In this document: positions 1 to 6,943 of the stretch, piece by piece
How positions within the stretch are numbered: the first letter of the stretch is position 1
Layout of the letters: every line of letters begins with the position of its first letter
Assembly (NCBI GenBank): GCA_937879875.1
Contig: CALFMN010000211.1
Span: forward strand, 1 to 15,556
DNA from: an uncultured Chloroflexota bacterium
GTDB lineage: Bacteria > Chloroflexota > Dehalococcoidia > CAUJGQ01
Direction: 5' to 3'
DNA length: 15,556 bases
The notes under the pieces: model-generated
The model's database searches: none
What the model saw: only the letters and a program-made list of their open reading frames with translations
Told to the model about the DNA's origin: nothing
Program-made: the position numbers and the translations under genes

Positions 1-124
1 CCTGCGCCTTCATCGCGTTTCATCAAGCTGGCCTAGTGGGATAGGTTCTAAGGCCTCCGAAAGAGCGTTCCGAAGTACAGTGATAGGACGGCGAGCCCCC
101 ACGAGACGGCGCAATCGCGCAGTT
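1..124. other. Left-edge intergenic sequence
   Basis: These bases lie downstream of the minus-strand flavin oxidoreductase and before the window edge. I see no gene, RNA or clear terminator in them. Confidence 0.4.
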
Positions 125-1165
125 CTACGTCGACTCCGAGCCTCCGACTATCGACCGCCGTGATTTCAGCCCGAACGCCTCGGCCAGCAGTTCGTAGCTG
201 CGCACGCGGGCGGTGAAGTCGTGGGTGATCGTGACGACGACGAACTCGTCCACGCCGTACGCTTCGCCCATCGCCAGCATCCGCGCCTTCACCTGCTGCG
301 GCGTGCCGTGGATCGAGCGGCCGCGCATGTACTCGATGTACTCGCGCTCCTGCTCGTTGTAGGGATAGGCGAGCGCCTCGTCGACCGAAGGCACGCCGCC
401 GCGCCCGCCGGCGAGCGCCGTGGCCCGCCAGCACCAGCGGCTCCAGCACAGCCGCTCCGCTTCCTCTTCCGTCTCGGCGCAGGTGACGGAGACGCCGATG
501 CTCGCCCGCGGCCCAGCCAGCAGCGGCGACGCTTTGAAGTGCCGCTTGTAGGCTTTGACCATGCCCTCGCCGCCCTCCGGCGAGATGAACTGCGCGAAGG
601 AGAACGCCCAGCCGAAGTGCGCCGCCAGGCTGGCGCTCTCCGCTGTCGAGCCGAGCAGCCAGATCTCGGGGATCTCCGGCCCGGCGGGCATGGCGTGGAT
701 GCCGTGGAAGGGGTGGTTCTGCGGAAAGTCGTTGGTCAGAAAGCCGTAGAGATCGGCGAGCTGCTCCGGATAGTGCTCGACGCCGAGCGCGCCGGGGCCG
801 TGCGCCAGCGCCCGCGCCGTGCGGCCGTCGCTGCCCGGCGCCCGGCCGATGCCGAGGTCGATGCGGCCGGGATGCAGCGCTTCGAGCATGCGGAACGTCT
901 CGGCCACCTTCAGCGGACTGTAGTGGCTGAGCATCACGCCGCCGGAGCCGACGCGGATGTTTTGCGTCCGCGCCGCCACCATCGGGATCAGCACTTCGGG
1001 GCTGGCGCAGGCGAGGCCGCCGGAGTTGTGATGCTCCGCCAGCCAGTAGCGCGTGAAGCCGAGGCGGTCGGTGATCTCGGCGAGGCGCAGCGTCTCGTTG
1101 ATCGCGTCCTGCGCCGTGCCGCCGCGGCGGATGGGCGACTGGTCCAATACGCTGAGCATAACCAT
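125..1165 (-). CDS. LLM-class flavin-dependent oxidoreductase (luciferase-like)
   Basis: This 346-residue protein is a single-domain luciferase-like TIM-barrel enzyme of the YhbW/MsnO8-like branch. Members use reduced flavin (FMNH2 or F420H2 in different subfamilies) for oxidation or monooxygenation of small substrates in the cytoplasm. The N-terminus reads LSVLDQSPI, followed by YWLAEHHN (about residues 41-48), the conserved barrel segment IRVGSGGVMLSHYSPLKVAE, the RIDLGIGRAPGSD loop and PEIWLLGSTAESA. These are hallmark blocks of this family, and the length is normal. ATG at 1165 is preceded by AGGA about 12 bases upstream; a second in-frame ATG lies two codons later. A Cys/Trp-rich stretch (LCWSRWCWR) stands where relatives usually have a plainer helix, without a sign of frameshift. 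It diverges from the alpha/beta hydrolase at 1327 across a 161-bp gap. The substrate is unknown. Confidence 0.9.
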   Translation of the reverse strand: MVMLSVLDQSPIRRGGTAQDAINETLRLAEITDRLGFTRYWLAEHHNSGGLACASPEVLIPMVAARTQNIRVGSGGVMLSHYSPLKVAETFRMLEALHPGRIDLGIGRAPGSDGRTARALAHGPGALGVEHYPEQLADLYGFLTNDFPQNHPFHGIHAMPAGPEIPEIWLLGSTAESASLAAHFGWAFSFAQFISPEGGEGMVKAYKRHFKASPLLAGPRASIGVSVTCAETEEEAERLCWSRWCWRATALAGGRGGVPSVDEALAYPYNEQEREYIEYMRGRSIHGTPQQVKARMLAMGEAYGVDEFVVVTITHDFTARVRSYELLAEAFGLKSRRSIVGGSEST

Positions 1166-1326
1166 GTTTGGCTGTCCTGAAACTGTCGAGGCGCGCGAAT
1201 CACGGTCCTCGCGCGATCGATCGAACCATGTCTGAAGTCAGGACACGAGAGGGCGGTCCTGCCCGCCATGTACTCTACGATGAACCTGCACCGCGCGAAG
1301 AACGGCGCGGGGTACGGAGGGCAGTC
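1166..1326. promoter_or_regulatory. Divergent intergenic region between flavin oxidoreductase and hydrolase
   Basis: These 161 bases separate two outward-facing genes and must hold both promoters. An in-frame open stretch runs back to 1168 in the hydrolase frame, but its composition and the strong ribosome-binding site at 1316-1320 argue that it is untranslated. I see no convincing sigma-70 hexamers. A short imperfect hairpin (GGCGG/CCGCC near 1253-1269) is too weak to name. Confidence 0.4.
1316..1320 (+). promoter_or_regulatory. Ribosome binding site deciding the hydrolase start
   Basis: GGAGG lies 6 bases upstream of GTG 1327. It fixes that codon as the start rather than any upstream in-frame codon of the longer open frame from 1168. 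Confidence 0.75.
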
Positions 1327-2052
1327 GTGGCAACGTTCGTGCTTGTCCCCGGCGCGTGGATCGGCGGCTGGATCTGGCGCAAGGTCACGCCGCAATTGCG
1401 CGCCGCCGGGCACGATGTCTACCCGGTGTCGCTCACGGGGCTTGCCGAGCGCTCGCATCTGACCTCGCCCAGCATCGATCTCGACACGCATATCGAAGAC
1501 GTGGTGAACCTGCTCAAGTTCGAAGATCTGCACGACGTGGTGCTGCTCGGCCACAGCTACGCCGGGTTGGTGATCACGGGCGTGGCGGAGCGTGCGCCGG
1601 AGCGGCTGCGGCGGCTGGTCTATCTCGACGCGGCTGTGCCGCACGACGGCGCCTCGTTGTTCGACGTAAACGGCCCGCTGTTTCAGTCGGTAGTGGAGGA
1701 GTCGGCGCGGCGCGACGGTGAGGGCTGGTGCTGGCCGCTGCCCGACGCCGAAACCTTCGCTACCTACAACAACGTCACCGACTGGACTGAGGCTGATCTG
1801 CGCTGGTTCCGGCAGTATGCCGTGCCGCAGCCGATCGAGACGTTTCGCCAACCGCTGCGGCTCGCGGACGCGCGGGCGGCGGCGTTGCCGCGCACGTACA
1901 TCTTCTGCTCAGCGTCGCCCGTGCCGCCGGCGCCGTTCGTCGAGCCGTTGCGCAGCGCCCTCGGCTGGGACTTTACCGAGCTGCCGACCGGCCACTACCC
2001 GATGATCACGCTGCCGCACGACGTGGCCCGCATCCTGCTCGGCACAGTGTAA
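1327..2052 (+). CDS. Alpha/beta-fold hydrolase (EstC/methylesterase-like)
   Basis: The protein is a 241-residue alpha/beta hydrolase that would cleave an ester or related bond in the cytoplasm. The GTG start at 1327 is chosen because GGAGG at 1316-1320 sits 6 bases upstream and because the family begins with a short strand like ATFVLVPGAW. Visible motifs are the oxyanion-hole segment PGAW (residues 8-11), the nucleophile elbow GHSYAG (Ser77) and the terminal catalytic His in TGHYPMIT (about His223). The strand that would carry the acid (TYIFCSASPVPP) shows no Asp at the usual place, so the third member of the triad is uncertain. It ends 24 bases before the convergent protease gene. Relatives include plant-type methylesterase-like and pyrethroid-hydrolase-like proteins; the substrate is unknown. 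Confidence 0.88.
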   Translation: MATFVLVPGAWIGGWIWRKVTPQLRAAGHDVYPVSLTGLAERSHLTSPSIDLDTHIEDVVNLLKFEDLHDVVLLGHSYAGLVITGVAERAPERLRRLVYLDAAVPHDGASLFDVNGPLFQSVVEESARRDGEGWCWPLPDAETFATYNNVTDWTEADLRWFRQYAVPQPIETFRQPLRLADARAAALPRTYIFCSASPVPPAPFVEPLRSALGWDFTELPTGHYPMITLPHDVARILLGTV

Positions 2053-2076
2053 GGTTTCGCGGCGCCCAATGAGCGC

Positions 2077-2574
2077 CTATTGGATCGCCGGGGCGACCGG
2101 CTGCGGGTGCGCTTCGCTGCCCCGGCGGCGCTTCAGGCGCACGTCGCCGGCATCGTAATCCAGCACAACGCGGAAGTGACGCAGCACATCCCAACCCATG
2201 AGCGAGGGCATGTAGATATTGGCCGGTGTCAGATGCGCGATGTAGATGGTCTGGCGAAAGGTTTGATGCCTGCCCGACTCATGCCGAAAGGTAAACGCGG
2301 CCGGCATCGGAAAGAAGATGCTGCCGCCGCCAATGCCAGAACCTCCCATGGTGGCTGGCCAGGCGTACGGATCGCGCAGCTTCTCCTCGGCAATGCCTGC
2401 CCAAAGCGAGGCATCGTTCGGCTGCAGGCAGGTGAAGCGGGCACCGCTGTCAACGATGAAGTCGACCTCCGCCGGCTCCGGCGTGATGCCTTCAATCGTC
2501 AGCGCGACACGCACGATCGGGAATGGATCATGGATCTCCAGTTCGGCCAGGCGGGCGAAGCTGCCACGAATCAC
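2077..2574 (-). CDS. Retropepsin-like (clan AA) aspartic protease
   Basis: This 165-residue protein has the fold signature of retroviral-type aspartic proteases. The active-site loop is FIVDSGARF with Asp42-Ser-Gly-Ala, and the C-terminal hairpin is SLMGWDVLRHF (residues 124-134) followed by a strand VVLDYDAGDVRL, the usual xLLGxDxL block. Such proteins work as homodimers, each giving one Asp. No signal peptide or membrane segment is visible, so it is probably cytoplasmic. The start is GTG at 2574, 7 bases after the stop of the upstream small gene; no clear Shine-Dalgarno is seen, which suggests translational coupling. A later GTG within PIVRV is a possible alternative. It lies directly behind the DUF5678-like gene, and the two form one minus-strand unit. 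The natural substrate is unknown. Confidence 0.82.
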   Translation of the reverse strand: MIRGSFARLAELEIHDPFPIVRVALTIEGITPEPAEVDFIVDSGARFTCLQPNDASLWAGIAEEKLRDPYAWPATMGGSGIGGGSIFFPMPAAFTFRHESGRHQTFRQTIYIAHLTPANIYMPSLMGWDVLRHFRVVLDYDAGDVRLKRRRGSEAHPQPVAPAIQ

Positions 2575-2581
2575 GGGCGGT

Positions 2582-2845
2582 TCAAACGATGAGGTTCAGA
2601 GGGGTCGTGCGCATGCCCCTGCACCAGATCTCGCTCTGCCCGAAGCCCGCCCGCTTCGCCGCCTGCAGCGCTGCCGAGAAGTCCGGCTCAACCGCGACGA
2701 CTTCGCCCGTCGAGCGGCGGATGGCGACGAATTGGTCTGGATACCTGGCCTTCAGCTCGGCGCGGTGCGCCTGCCAGAAGGCTCGCTCCTCGTCGATCGG
2801 TGATGGTCTGGCCGGCATCGGCGCCGCCTTCGCGCGTTTCGGCAT
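2582..2845 (-). CDS. Small DUF5678-like protein paired with the protease
   Basis: This 87-residue protein begins MPKRAKAAP at ATG 2845. A perfect GGAAAGGAG stands 6 bases upstream, so I reject the much longer open frame reaching back to 3751. After a basic, Pro/Ala-rich N-tail (residues 1-16) comes one compact domain, with ERAFWQAHRAELKARYPDQF, then VAIRRSTGEVVAVEPDF, then a helix AALQAAKRAGF. This matches the small DUF5678 pattern of helix, strand with a VA(I/V)xxGEVVA core, helix. No biochemical role is established to my knowledge. It is followed after 7 bases by the aspartic protease, so the pair is probably co-transcribed and may act together, with this protein as partner, adaptor or substrate. 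That last point is inference. Confidence 0.7.
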   Translation of the reverse strand: MPKRAKAAPMPARPSPIDEERAFWQAHRAELKARYPDQFVAIRRSTGEVVAVEPDFSAALQAAKRAGFGQSEIWCRGMRTTPLNLIV

Positions 2846-3004
2846 CGCGTGCTCCTTTCCCCTGCTGACCGTCGAACCTGGCCCACATAGCATAGCCGCT
2901 CCGGCGCTGCCGCGCGGCCGCGGCTTCTGTGCTATCGTGGCCCCGTTGGCGGCGTTTTCCGCGAATGTGGGCGCCTGCACAAGCAGGAACCGGCGAGGGG
3001 CGCG
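2846..3004. promoter_or_regulatory. Divergent intergenic region, protease unit and SDR
   Basis: These 159 bases separate the minus-strand DUF5678/protease unit from the plus-strand SDR and should hold both promoters. The minus side ends in a strong GGAAAGGAG site. The plus side has a GAGGGG site just before ATG 3005. No clear sigma-70 hexamers or operator palindrome were identified. Confidence 0.35.
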
Positions 3005-3826
3005 ATGCAGGATCTGGCCGGAAAAGTCGCGGTGATCACGGGCGGTGCCAGCGGCATCGGTCTCGCCACGGCGCGGCGGCTCGGGCGCGAGGCCATGAAG
3101 ATCGTGATCGCCGACATCGAGCAGGGGCCGCTGGACGTGGCTGTGCGCGACCTGCAGGCCGGCGGCGCGGACGTGCTCGGCGTGCAGACCGATGTCGGCA
3201 GACTGGAGGACGTGCAGCGGCTCGCTGAGCGCACAATCCAACGCTTCGGCAAGGTGCATCTCGTCTTCAACAACGCCGGCGTGAATCGCAGCGGCCCGAT
3301 TCAGGAGATGACCCACGCCGACTGGCAATGGGTCTTGCAGGTCAATCTCTGGGGCGTGATCCACGGCGTCGAGGTCTTCGTGCCACGTCTGCTGGAGCAG
3401 GGCGAAGGCGGACACATCGTCAACACCGCCTCGTTCGCCGGGCTGATTCCGAACCAGGGGCTCGGCGTCTACTGCGTTTCCAAGTACGGCGTGCTCGGCC
3501 TCTCCGAGGTGCTCTACCGCGACCTCAGCGCCTACGGTATCGGCGTCTCGGTGCTCTGTCCGATGGTGGTGAACACCAACATCCGCTTCGCCGGCCGCAA
3601 CCGCCAGCCGGAGTTCGGCGGCCCGCTCGAGGAGCCGACGCGCTCTGAGGAAGAGCAGGAGGCGGTGATCGGCCGCCACATCGAGCCGGCCGCGGTGGCC
3701 GAGCTGGTGCTGCAAGGCGTGCTGGCGAACCGGCTCTATATCCACACCCACGCCGAGGCGCGCGGCTTCATCCAGCGGCGTTTCAACCGCATCGACCGCG
3801 CCTTTGCCGACGCCGGGCTGGTCTGA
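3005..3826 (+). CDS. Short-chain dehydrogenase/reductase (SDR)
   Basis: A 273-residue classical SDR that would oxidise or reduce an alcohol/carbonyl pair using a nicotinamide cofactor. The cofactor motif TGGASGIG is at residues 12-19. Asp37 at the end of the second strand favours NAD(H) over NADP(H). NNAG is at 89-92, the catalytic Ser is at 143 (NTAS), and the YCVSK motif gives Tyr156 and Lys160. The C-terminus is about 20 residues longer than the minimal family and ends in a basic helix (FIQRRFNRIDRAFADAG), as in SDRs that carry a substrate-lid extension. ATG 3005 has GAGGGG just upstream. The next gene, a beta-hydroxyacid dehydrogenase, starts 32 bases downstream, so the two probably share a transcript. 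The substrate is unassigned. Confidence 0.92.
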   Translation: MQDLAGKVAVITGGASGIGLATARRLGREAMKIVIADIEQGPLDVAVRDLQAGGADVLGVQTDVGRLEDVQRLAERTIQRFGKVHLVFNNAGVNRSGPIQEMTHADWQWVLQVNLWGVIHGVEVFVPRLLEQGEGGHIVNTASFAGLIPNQGLGVYCVSKYGVLGLSEVLYRDLSAYGIGVSVLCPMVVNTNIRFAGRNRQPEFGGPLEEPTRSEEEQEAVIGRHIEPAAVAELVLQGVLANRLYIHTHAEARGFIQRRFNRIDRAFADAGLV

Positions 3827-3837
3827 ACGCAGATGAT

Positions 3838-3858
3838 AGGTAACAGGTGACAGGCGGG
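3838..3858 (+). repeat. Three-unit heptamer tandem repeat at a gene junction
   Basis: AGGTAAC, AGGTGAC and AGGCGGG follow one another with a 7-base period, filling most of the gap between the SDR stop and ATG 3859. The middle unit carries AGGTG, 9 bases from that ATG, so the repeat also appears to supply the ribosome-binding site. The arrangement recalls the short tandem heptamer (STRR-type) repeats known from cyanobacteria. Confidence 0.5.
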
Positions 3859-4770
3859 ATGAACGAGCGGGTCGGCTTCATCGGCCTGGGGCATATGGGC
3901 GGGCCGATGGCGCGCCGGCTGAACGACGCCGGCCACCACCTCGTGGTCTGCGATGTGAACTCGGCCGCGCTGGCGCCGTTCGCCGGCCGCTCCGAGGTCG
4001 CCGTCTGCGCCTCGCCGAGGGCCGTGGCAGAGGCGTCCGCTGTCGTCTTCGCCAGCCTGCCCACGCCGGCTGTGCTGGAAGAGGTGGCAACGGGCGCCGA
4101 GGGCGTGATCGCGGCGTCGGGCTTCCGCGGCTGCCTGATCGACCTCTCCACCACTGGCGTGACGGTCAGCCGGCGGGTGGCGGCGGCGCTCGCGGCGCGC
4201 GGCATCGGCTTCCTCGACGCGCCGGTGAGCGGCGGCATTCGCGGCGCGGAAGAAGGCACTCTCGCCGTGATGTGCGCGGGCGACGCGACACTCTACGAGG
4301 CGTGCCGCGGGCTGCTCGGCGTGATCGGCAAGAACGTCTTCTACGTCGGCGCCGAGCCGGGCATGGGCCAGGCGATGAAGCTCGTCAACAACATCCTGTC
4401 CTCGATGGCGCTGGCGGCGACGGCCGAGGCGCTGGCCGTGGCGACGAAGGCCGGCATTGACCCGGCGCTGGCGGTCGAGGTGCTCAACGCCGGCAGCGGC
4501 CGCAACAGCGCCACGCTGGGCCAGATCCCGCGCCAGGTGCTGACCGGCCGCTTCCAGGGCGGCTTCCTCACGAAGCACATGCTGAAGGACGTGAAGCTGT
4601 TCGAGGAGCTGGCCGAGTCGCTGGGCGTGCCCACGATCGTCTGCGAGGCGAACGTGAACGCCTGGCGCCACGCCGTGGCCGAAGGCTACGGTGACGCGGA
4701 TTTTACCTCGATTGTGAAGATGATCGAAGCCAGAGGAGGAGTGCAACTCCGTGCAGGGAGTCACCGCTAG
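3859..4770 (+). CDS. NAD(P)-dependent beta-hydroxyacid dehydrogenase (HIBADH family)
   Basis: This 303-residue protein belongs to the 3-hydroxyisobutyrate/6-phosphogluconate/tartronate-semialdehyde reductase family. It begins VGFIGLGHMGGPMARRL, the Rossmann GxGxxG at residues 9-14. The substrate-binding block DAPVSGGIRGAEEGTLAVM follows at residue 120, then the catalytic-lysine block GMGQAMKLVNN with Lys174, and the all-helical dimerisation half with AGSGRNSATLG. All key residues are present and the length is normal. I prefer ATG 3859; an in-frame GTG at 3847 would add four residues and cannot be excluded. It lies directly behind an SDR, suggesting two successive oxidoreductions of a hydroxyacid or a CoA-derived acid. 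The exact substrate within the family cannot be assigned from sequence. Confidence 0.92.
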   Translation: MNERVGFIGLGHMGGPMARRLNDAGHHLVVCDVNSAALAPFAGRSEVAVCASPRAVAEASAVVFASLPTPAVLEEVATGAEGVIAASGFRGCLIDLSTTGVTVSRRVAAALAARGIGFLDAPVSGGIRGAEEGTLAVMCAGDATLYEACRGLLGVIGKNVFYVGAEPGMGQAMKLVNNILSSMALAATAEALAVATKAGIDPALAVEVLNAGSGRNSATLGQIPRQVLTGRFQGGFLTKHMLKDVKLFEELAESLGVPTIVCEANVNAWRHAVAEGYGDADFTSIVKMIEARGGVQLRAGSHR

Positions 4771-4996
4771 CAAGGCGCTGAGAAACGCGTGACTTCGGCT
4801 GTTGGATCTTGACAAGCCCCGCGTAGTGCCGAGCATAACGAATGGACTAAACTTGGAAGAACCTGCTCTTCATGAGCCTGTTAGCCCGAGAAATCGGTCG
4901 CCAAACCTTGCCAGACTTGTCAGGGAGTACATTAGAACCAGGCGGATCGCACCGTGTACTGCTCAGCGATTTACTATATAAGGAGGTATGTAAGTC
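4771..4996. other. Low-GC flank upstream of the J-domain gene
   Basis: These 226 bases change from the high-GC style of the neighbour to a much more AT-rich one. They contain a possible sigma-70 -35 (TTGACA, 4809-4814) with only a weak -10 candidate (CATAAC, 4834-4839, 19-base spacer). AAGGAGG at 4980-4986 is a strong ribosome-binding site for the next gene. A tiny ATG-TAA pair (4988-4993) lies between that site and the true start. No gene is supported here. Confidence 0.45.
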
Positions 4997-6034
4997 ATGG
5001 AACAGAAACAGTGGTCGATTCTCTGGGAAGATTACTACGAGATCCTTCAAGTGCACCGAAATGCTACTAATCCAGTTATCGAAGTTGCCTACCGACGTCT
5101 TTCACAGGAACTCCACCCGGATAAGGTCGGCGGTGACGGATCTGCCATGAAGCGTCTCAACCGCGCTCACGAAGTACTGAGCGACAAGAAGGAGAGAGCA
5201 GCTTATGATCATGGTTGGGATGCACGCAACGGCCTGATCCACTCCTCCAGTACACCCCTAGATTACAGATCTACAGGCAACCCTGCTTCGCGCCGTGAGG
5301 ATACCAGTGACGTCGATCCGGAACTTTATCTTATGGAAGCAGAGATTTTACCCGGCGCGTCAGCGTCAGTTAAGGGCGATTTGATATTCACGGACAAAAG
5401 GTTACTCTGTGTACCAAAGTCACACGCATCAGTCATCGATATCGTTAGTATTCCGTATGGCGAAATAACATCGGTTCAACAGAAGAGTTCGTTCATGGCA
5501 CTCCATATGCTTTCAATCAGCCAGAGAGATGGGAATCAATGGAAGTTTATGTTTCAGAGAGGAGTATCACAAGCTGTGTTTTCATTTCTTCGGGCGGTGA
5601 TAGATCCATCGACTCACGAGGCGTATGTGGCTCAATACGGGCAACCCATGCCTCTTGACTTGATGGATCGTATCTTTGGCAACCAACGTGATAAGGATGA
5701 TTTAGAGGAGGAGGAATGTGTTGAGATTACAACTGGAAAATTTGCAGTCTCTCTGATCACCGACTTGCGGAAAGACTCGGGATTGATTGTGATCTCCAGT
5801 GCTGGTTTTGCCTTCTATCAGAACCCTGTGCTTCACGAACAACCTCCAACGGTCAGTAGAGTGTGGGGCGATGTTAAGGAAATAGGCAGCCGAAGTGCTG
5901 GTATGTTCAAGAAAGATCTCGTCCTCCGTCTGCGCAATGGAGAATCGCTCCAGTTCGCAGTAAGTCGCTGGGATCAATCTGCGGTGTCCACTGCCTTAGA
6001 CAAGGCCGTCGAGCTATATAAGCCGACCCCATGA
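4997..6034 (+). CDS. J-domain protein with two GRAM/PH-like domains
   Basis: The 345-residue protein opens with a J-domain (about residues 12-75: DYYEILQVHRNAT, then the HPD motif at 40-42, then NRAHEVLSDKKERAAYDHG). J-domains stimulate the ATPase of an Hsp70 (DnaK). There is no Gly/Phe region or CxxCxGxG zinc domain, so it is a class C J-protein. A polar linker (78-107) leads to a GRAM/bacterial-PH-like domain (about 108-200) with GDLIFTDKRLLCVP and IPYGEITSVQQ. A second similar beta-rich unit follows at about 245-340 (SLITDLRKDSGLIVISSAGF, VWGDVKEIG), after an acidic patch DDLEEEEC. No signal peptide or membrane helix is seen. AAGGAGG 10 bases upstream supports ATG 4997. Base composition is about 43-47% GC in sampled lines against 70% or more around it, so the gene looks horizontally acquired. 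Its client or membrane target is unknown. Confidence 0.8.
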   Translation: MEQKQWSILWEDYYEILQVHRNATNPVIEVAYRRLSQELHPDKVGGDGSAMKRLNRAHEVLSDKKERAAYDHGWDARNGLIHSSSTPLDYRSTGNPASRREDTSDVDPELYLMEAEILPGASASVKGDLIFTDKRLLCVPKSHASVIDIVSIPYGEITSVQQKSSFMALHMLSISQRDGNQWKFMFQRGVSQAVFSFLRAVIDPSTHEAYVAQYGQPMPLDLMDRIFGNQRDKDDLEEEECVEITTGKFAVSLITDLRKDSGLIVISSAGFAFYQNPVLHEQPPTVSRVWGDVKEIGSRSAGMFKKDLVLRLRNGESLQFAVSRWDQSAVSTALDKAVELYKPTP

Positions 6035-6061
6035 TATGCCAGTGGGCCGCTAGGCGCGTGT

Positions 6062-6078
6062 CCGTCCTCAGTGGACGG
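6062..6078 (+). other. Short hairpin downstream of the J-domain gene
   Basis: CCGTCC and GGACGG pair across a five-base loop (TCAGT). There is no following T-run, so it is not a convincing intrinsic terminator. It sits at the junction where composition returns to high GC, between the J-domain gene and the next SDR. Confidence 0.3.
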
Positions 6079-6104
6079 CGAGGATTGAAGCAAGGAACAG
6101 GACG

Positions 6105-6893
6105 ATGGCCGGACGGCTTGAGGGCAAAATCGCGCTGATCACGGGCGGGGGTAGCGGTATCGGCCGCGCCTGCTGCGCGCGTTTCGCGCAGGAGGGCGCG
6201 GCGGTCTGCGCCGCCGACATGAACCTCGAAGGCGCGGCGGAGACGGTGCGCCAGGTCGAGGCGGCAGGCGGCAAGGCCACGGCGCTGCAGGTCGATACGA
6301 CCGACGAGGCGGCGAACGAGCGGATGGTACAGCACTGCGTCTCGGCCTTCGGCGCGGTCGATGTGCTGGTGGCCGCAGCCGGCATCGGCTCCGGCAGGCC
6401 GGCGACGGAAGAGCAGCCCGCGCAGCCGTTCACCGTGCTGACCATGCCGCTCGATTGGTTCAAGCGCGTGATCGACGTCAATTTCTGGGGCGTCTTCTAC
6501 TCGGATAAGGCCGCGGCAGCGTGGATGGTCGCCAACAAGCGGCCGGGCAGCATCATCAATCTCGGCTCGATCATGTCGCGCATGCCGGGCCAGGGCGGCG
6601 CCTACAGCATCAGCAAGGCTGGCGTCTGGATGCTGACCAAGGTGCTGGCGATGGAGCTGGCGACGAGCGGCATCCGCGTCAACGCGATCGGCCCCGGCTA
6701 CATCGAGACGCCGATGACGGCGCGCCTCCGCGAGGACGAGGAGGCGCAGCGCCGCGTGCTCGGCATCACCTGGATGGGCCGCTTCGGCCAGCCCGAGGAG
6801 ATCGCCAATACGGCGCTCTTCCTCGCCTCCGACGAGGCCTCGTTCTTCACGGGCGAGCTGCTGCACCCCAGCGGCGGCGTGTTCGTGGGGTAG
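6105..6893 (+). CDS. Short-chain dehydrogenase/reductase, first gene of the catabolic run
   Basis: A 262-residue classical SDR. TGGGSGIG is at residues 13-20. Asp38 ends the second strand, which favours NAD(H). The catalytic tetrad is Asn126, Ser155, Tyr167 (YSISK) and Lys171, and the C-terminus has the usual PEEIANTALFLASDEASFFTG block. The NNAG motif is replaced by AAAG at 90-93, an atypical but tolerated change. A longer loop (residues 95-117, GSGRPATEEQPAQPFTVLTM) is inserted before the helix that leads to Asn126. ATG 6105 follows an AAGGAACAGGA purine-rich site. The monooxygenase gene begins 50 bases after its stop, so the two are probably co-transcribed. The substrate is probably an alcohol or ketone in the same pathway; this is inferred from context only. 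Confidence 0.92.
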   Translation: MAGRLEGKIALITGGGSGIGRACCARFAQEGAAVCAADMNLEGAAETVRQVEAAGGKATALQVDTTDEAANERMVQHCVSAFGAVDVLVAAAGIGSGRPATEEQPAQPFTVLTMPLDWFKRVIDVNFWGVFYSDKAAAAWMVANKRPGSIINLGSIMSRMPGQGGAYSISKAGVWMLTKVLAMELATSGIRVNAIGPGYIETPMTARLREDEEAQRRVLGITWMGRFGQPEEIANTALFLASDEASFFTGELLHPSGGVFVG

Positions 6894-6943
6894 GGGCGCA
6901 CGGCGTGCGCCCTGCGGCCCACGCCACGCTTCGAGGGAACGCT

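Noticed and set aside
221..1180. Long plus-strand open frame opposite the flavin oxidoreductase
   Set aside because: It is an Arg/Ala/His-rich shadow of the minus-strand gene, which has clear family motifs.
2066..2083. Bidirectional terminator between the convergent hydrolase and protease
   Set aside because: The only symmetry is CCAAT/ATTGG, a 5-bp stem without T-runs, and part of it lies within the protease reading frame.
2846..3751. N-terminal extension of the DUF5678-like protein to 389 residues
   Set aside because: The extension is antisense to the SDR and low in recognisable structure. The strong ribosome-binding site before ATG 2845 marks the true start.
4872..5150. Possible 92-residue protein overlapping the J-domain gene start
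   Set aside because: It has no ribosome-binding site and overlaps the well-supported J-domain in another frame.
6062..6078. Intrinsic terminator after the J-domain gene
   Set aside because: The stem is only 6 bp and no T-run follows, so I list it only as a hairpin.
6521..6943. Longer monooxygenase starting inside the upstream SDR
   Set aside because: This stretch is a frame shadow of the SDR. ATG 6944 has a good ribosome-binding site and begins the family-like sequence.
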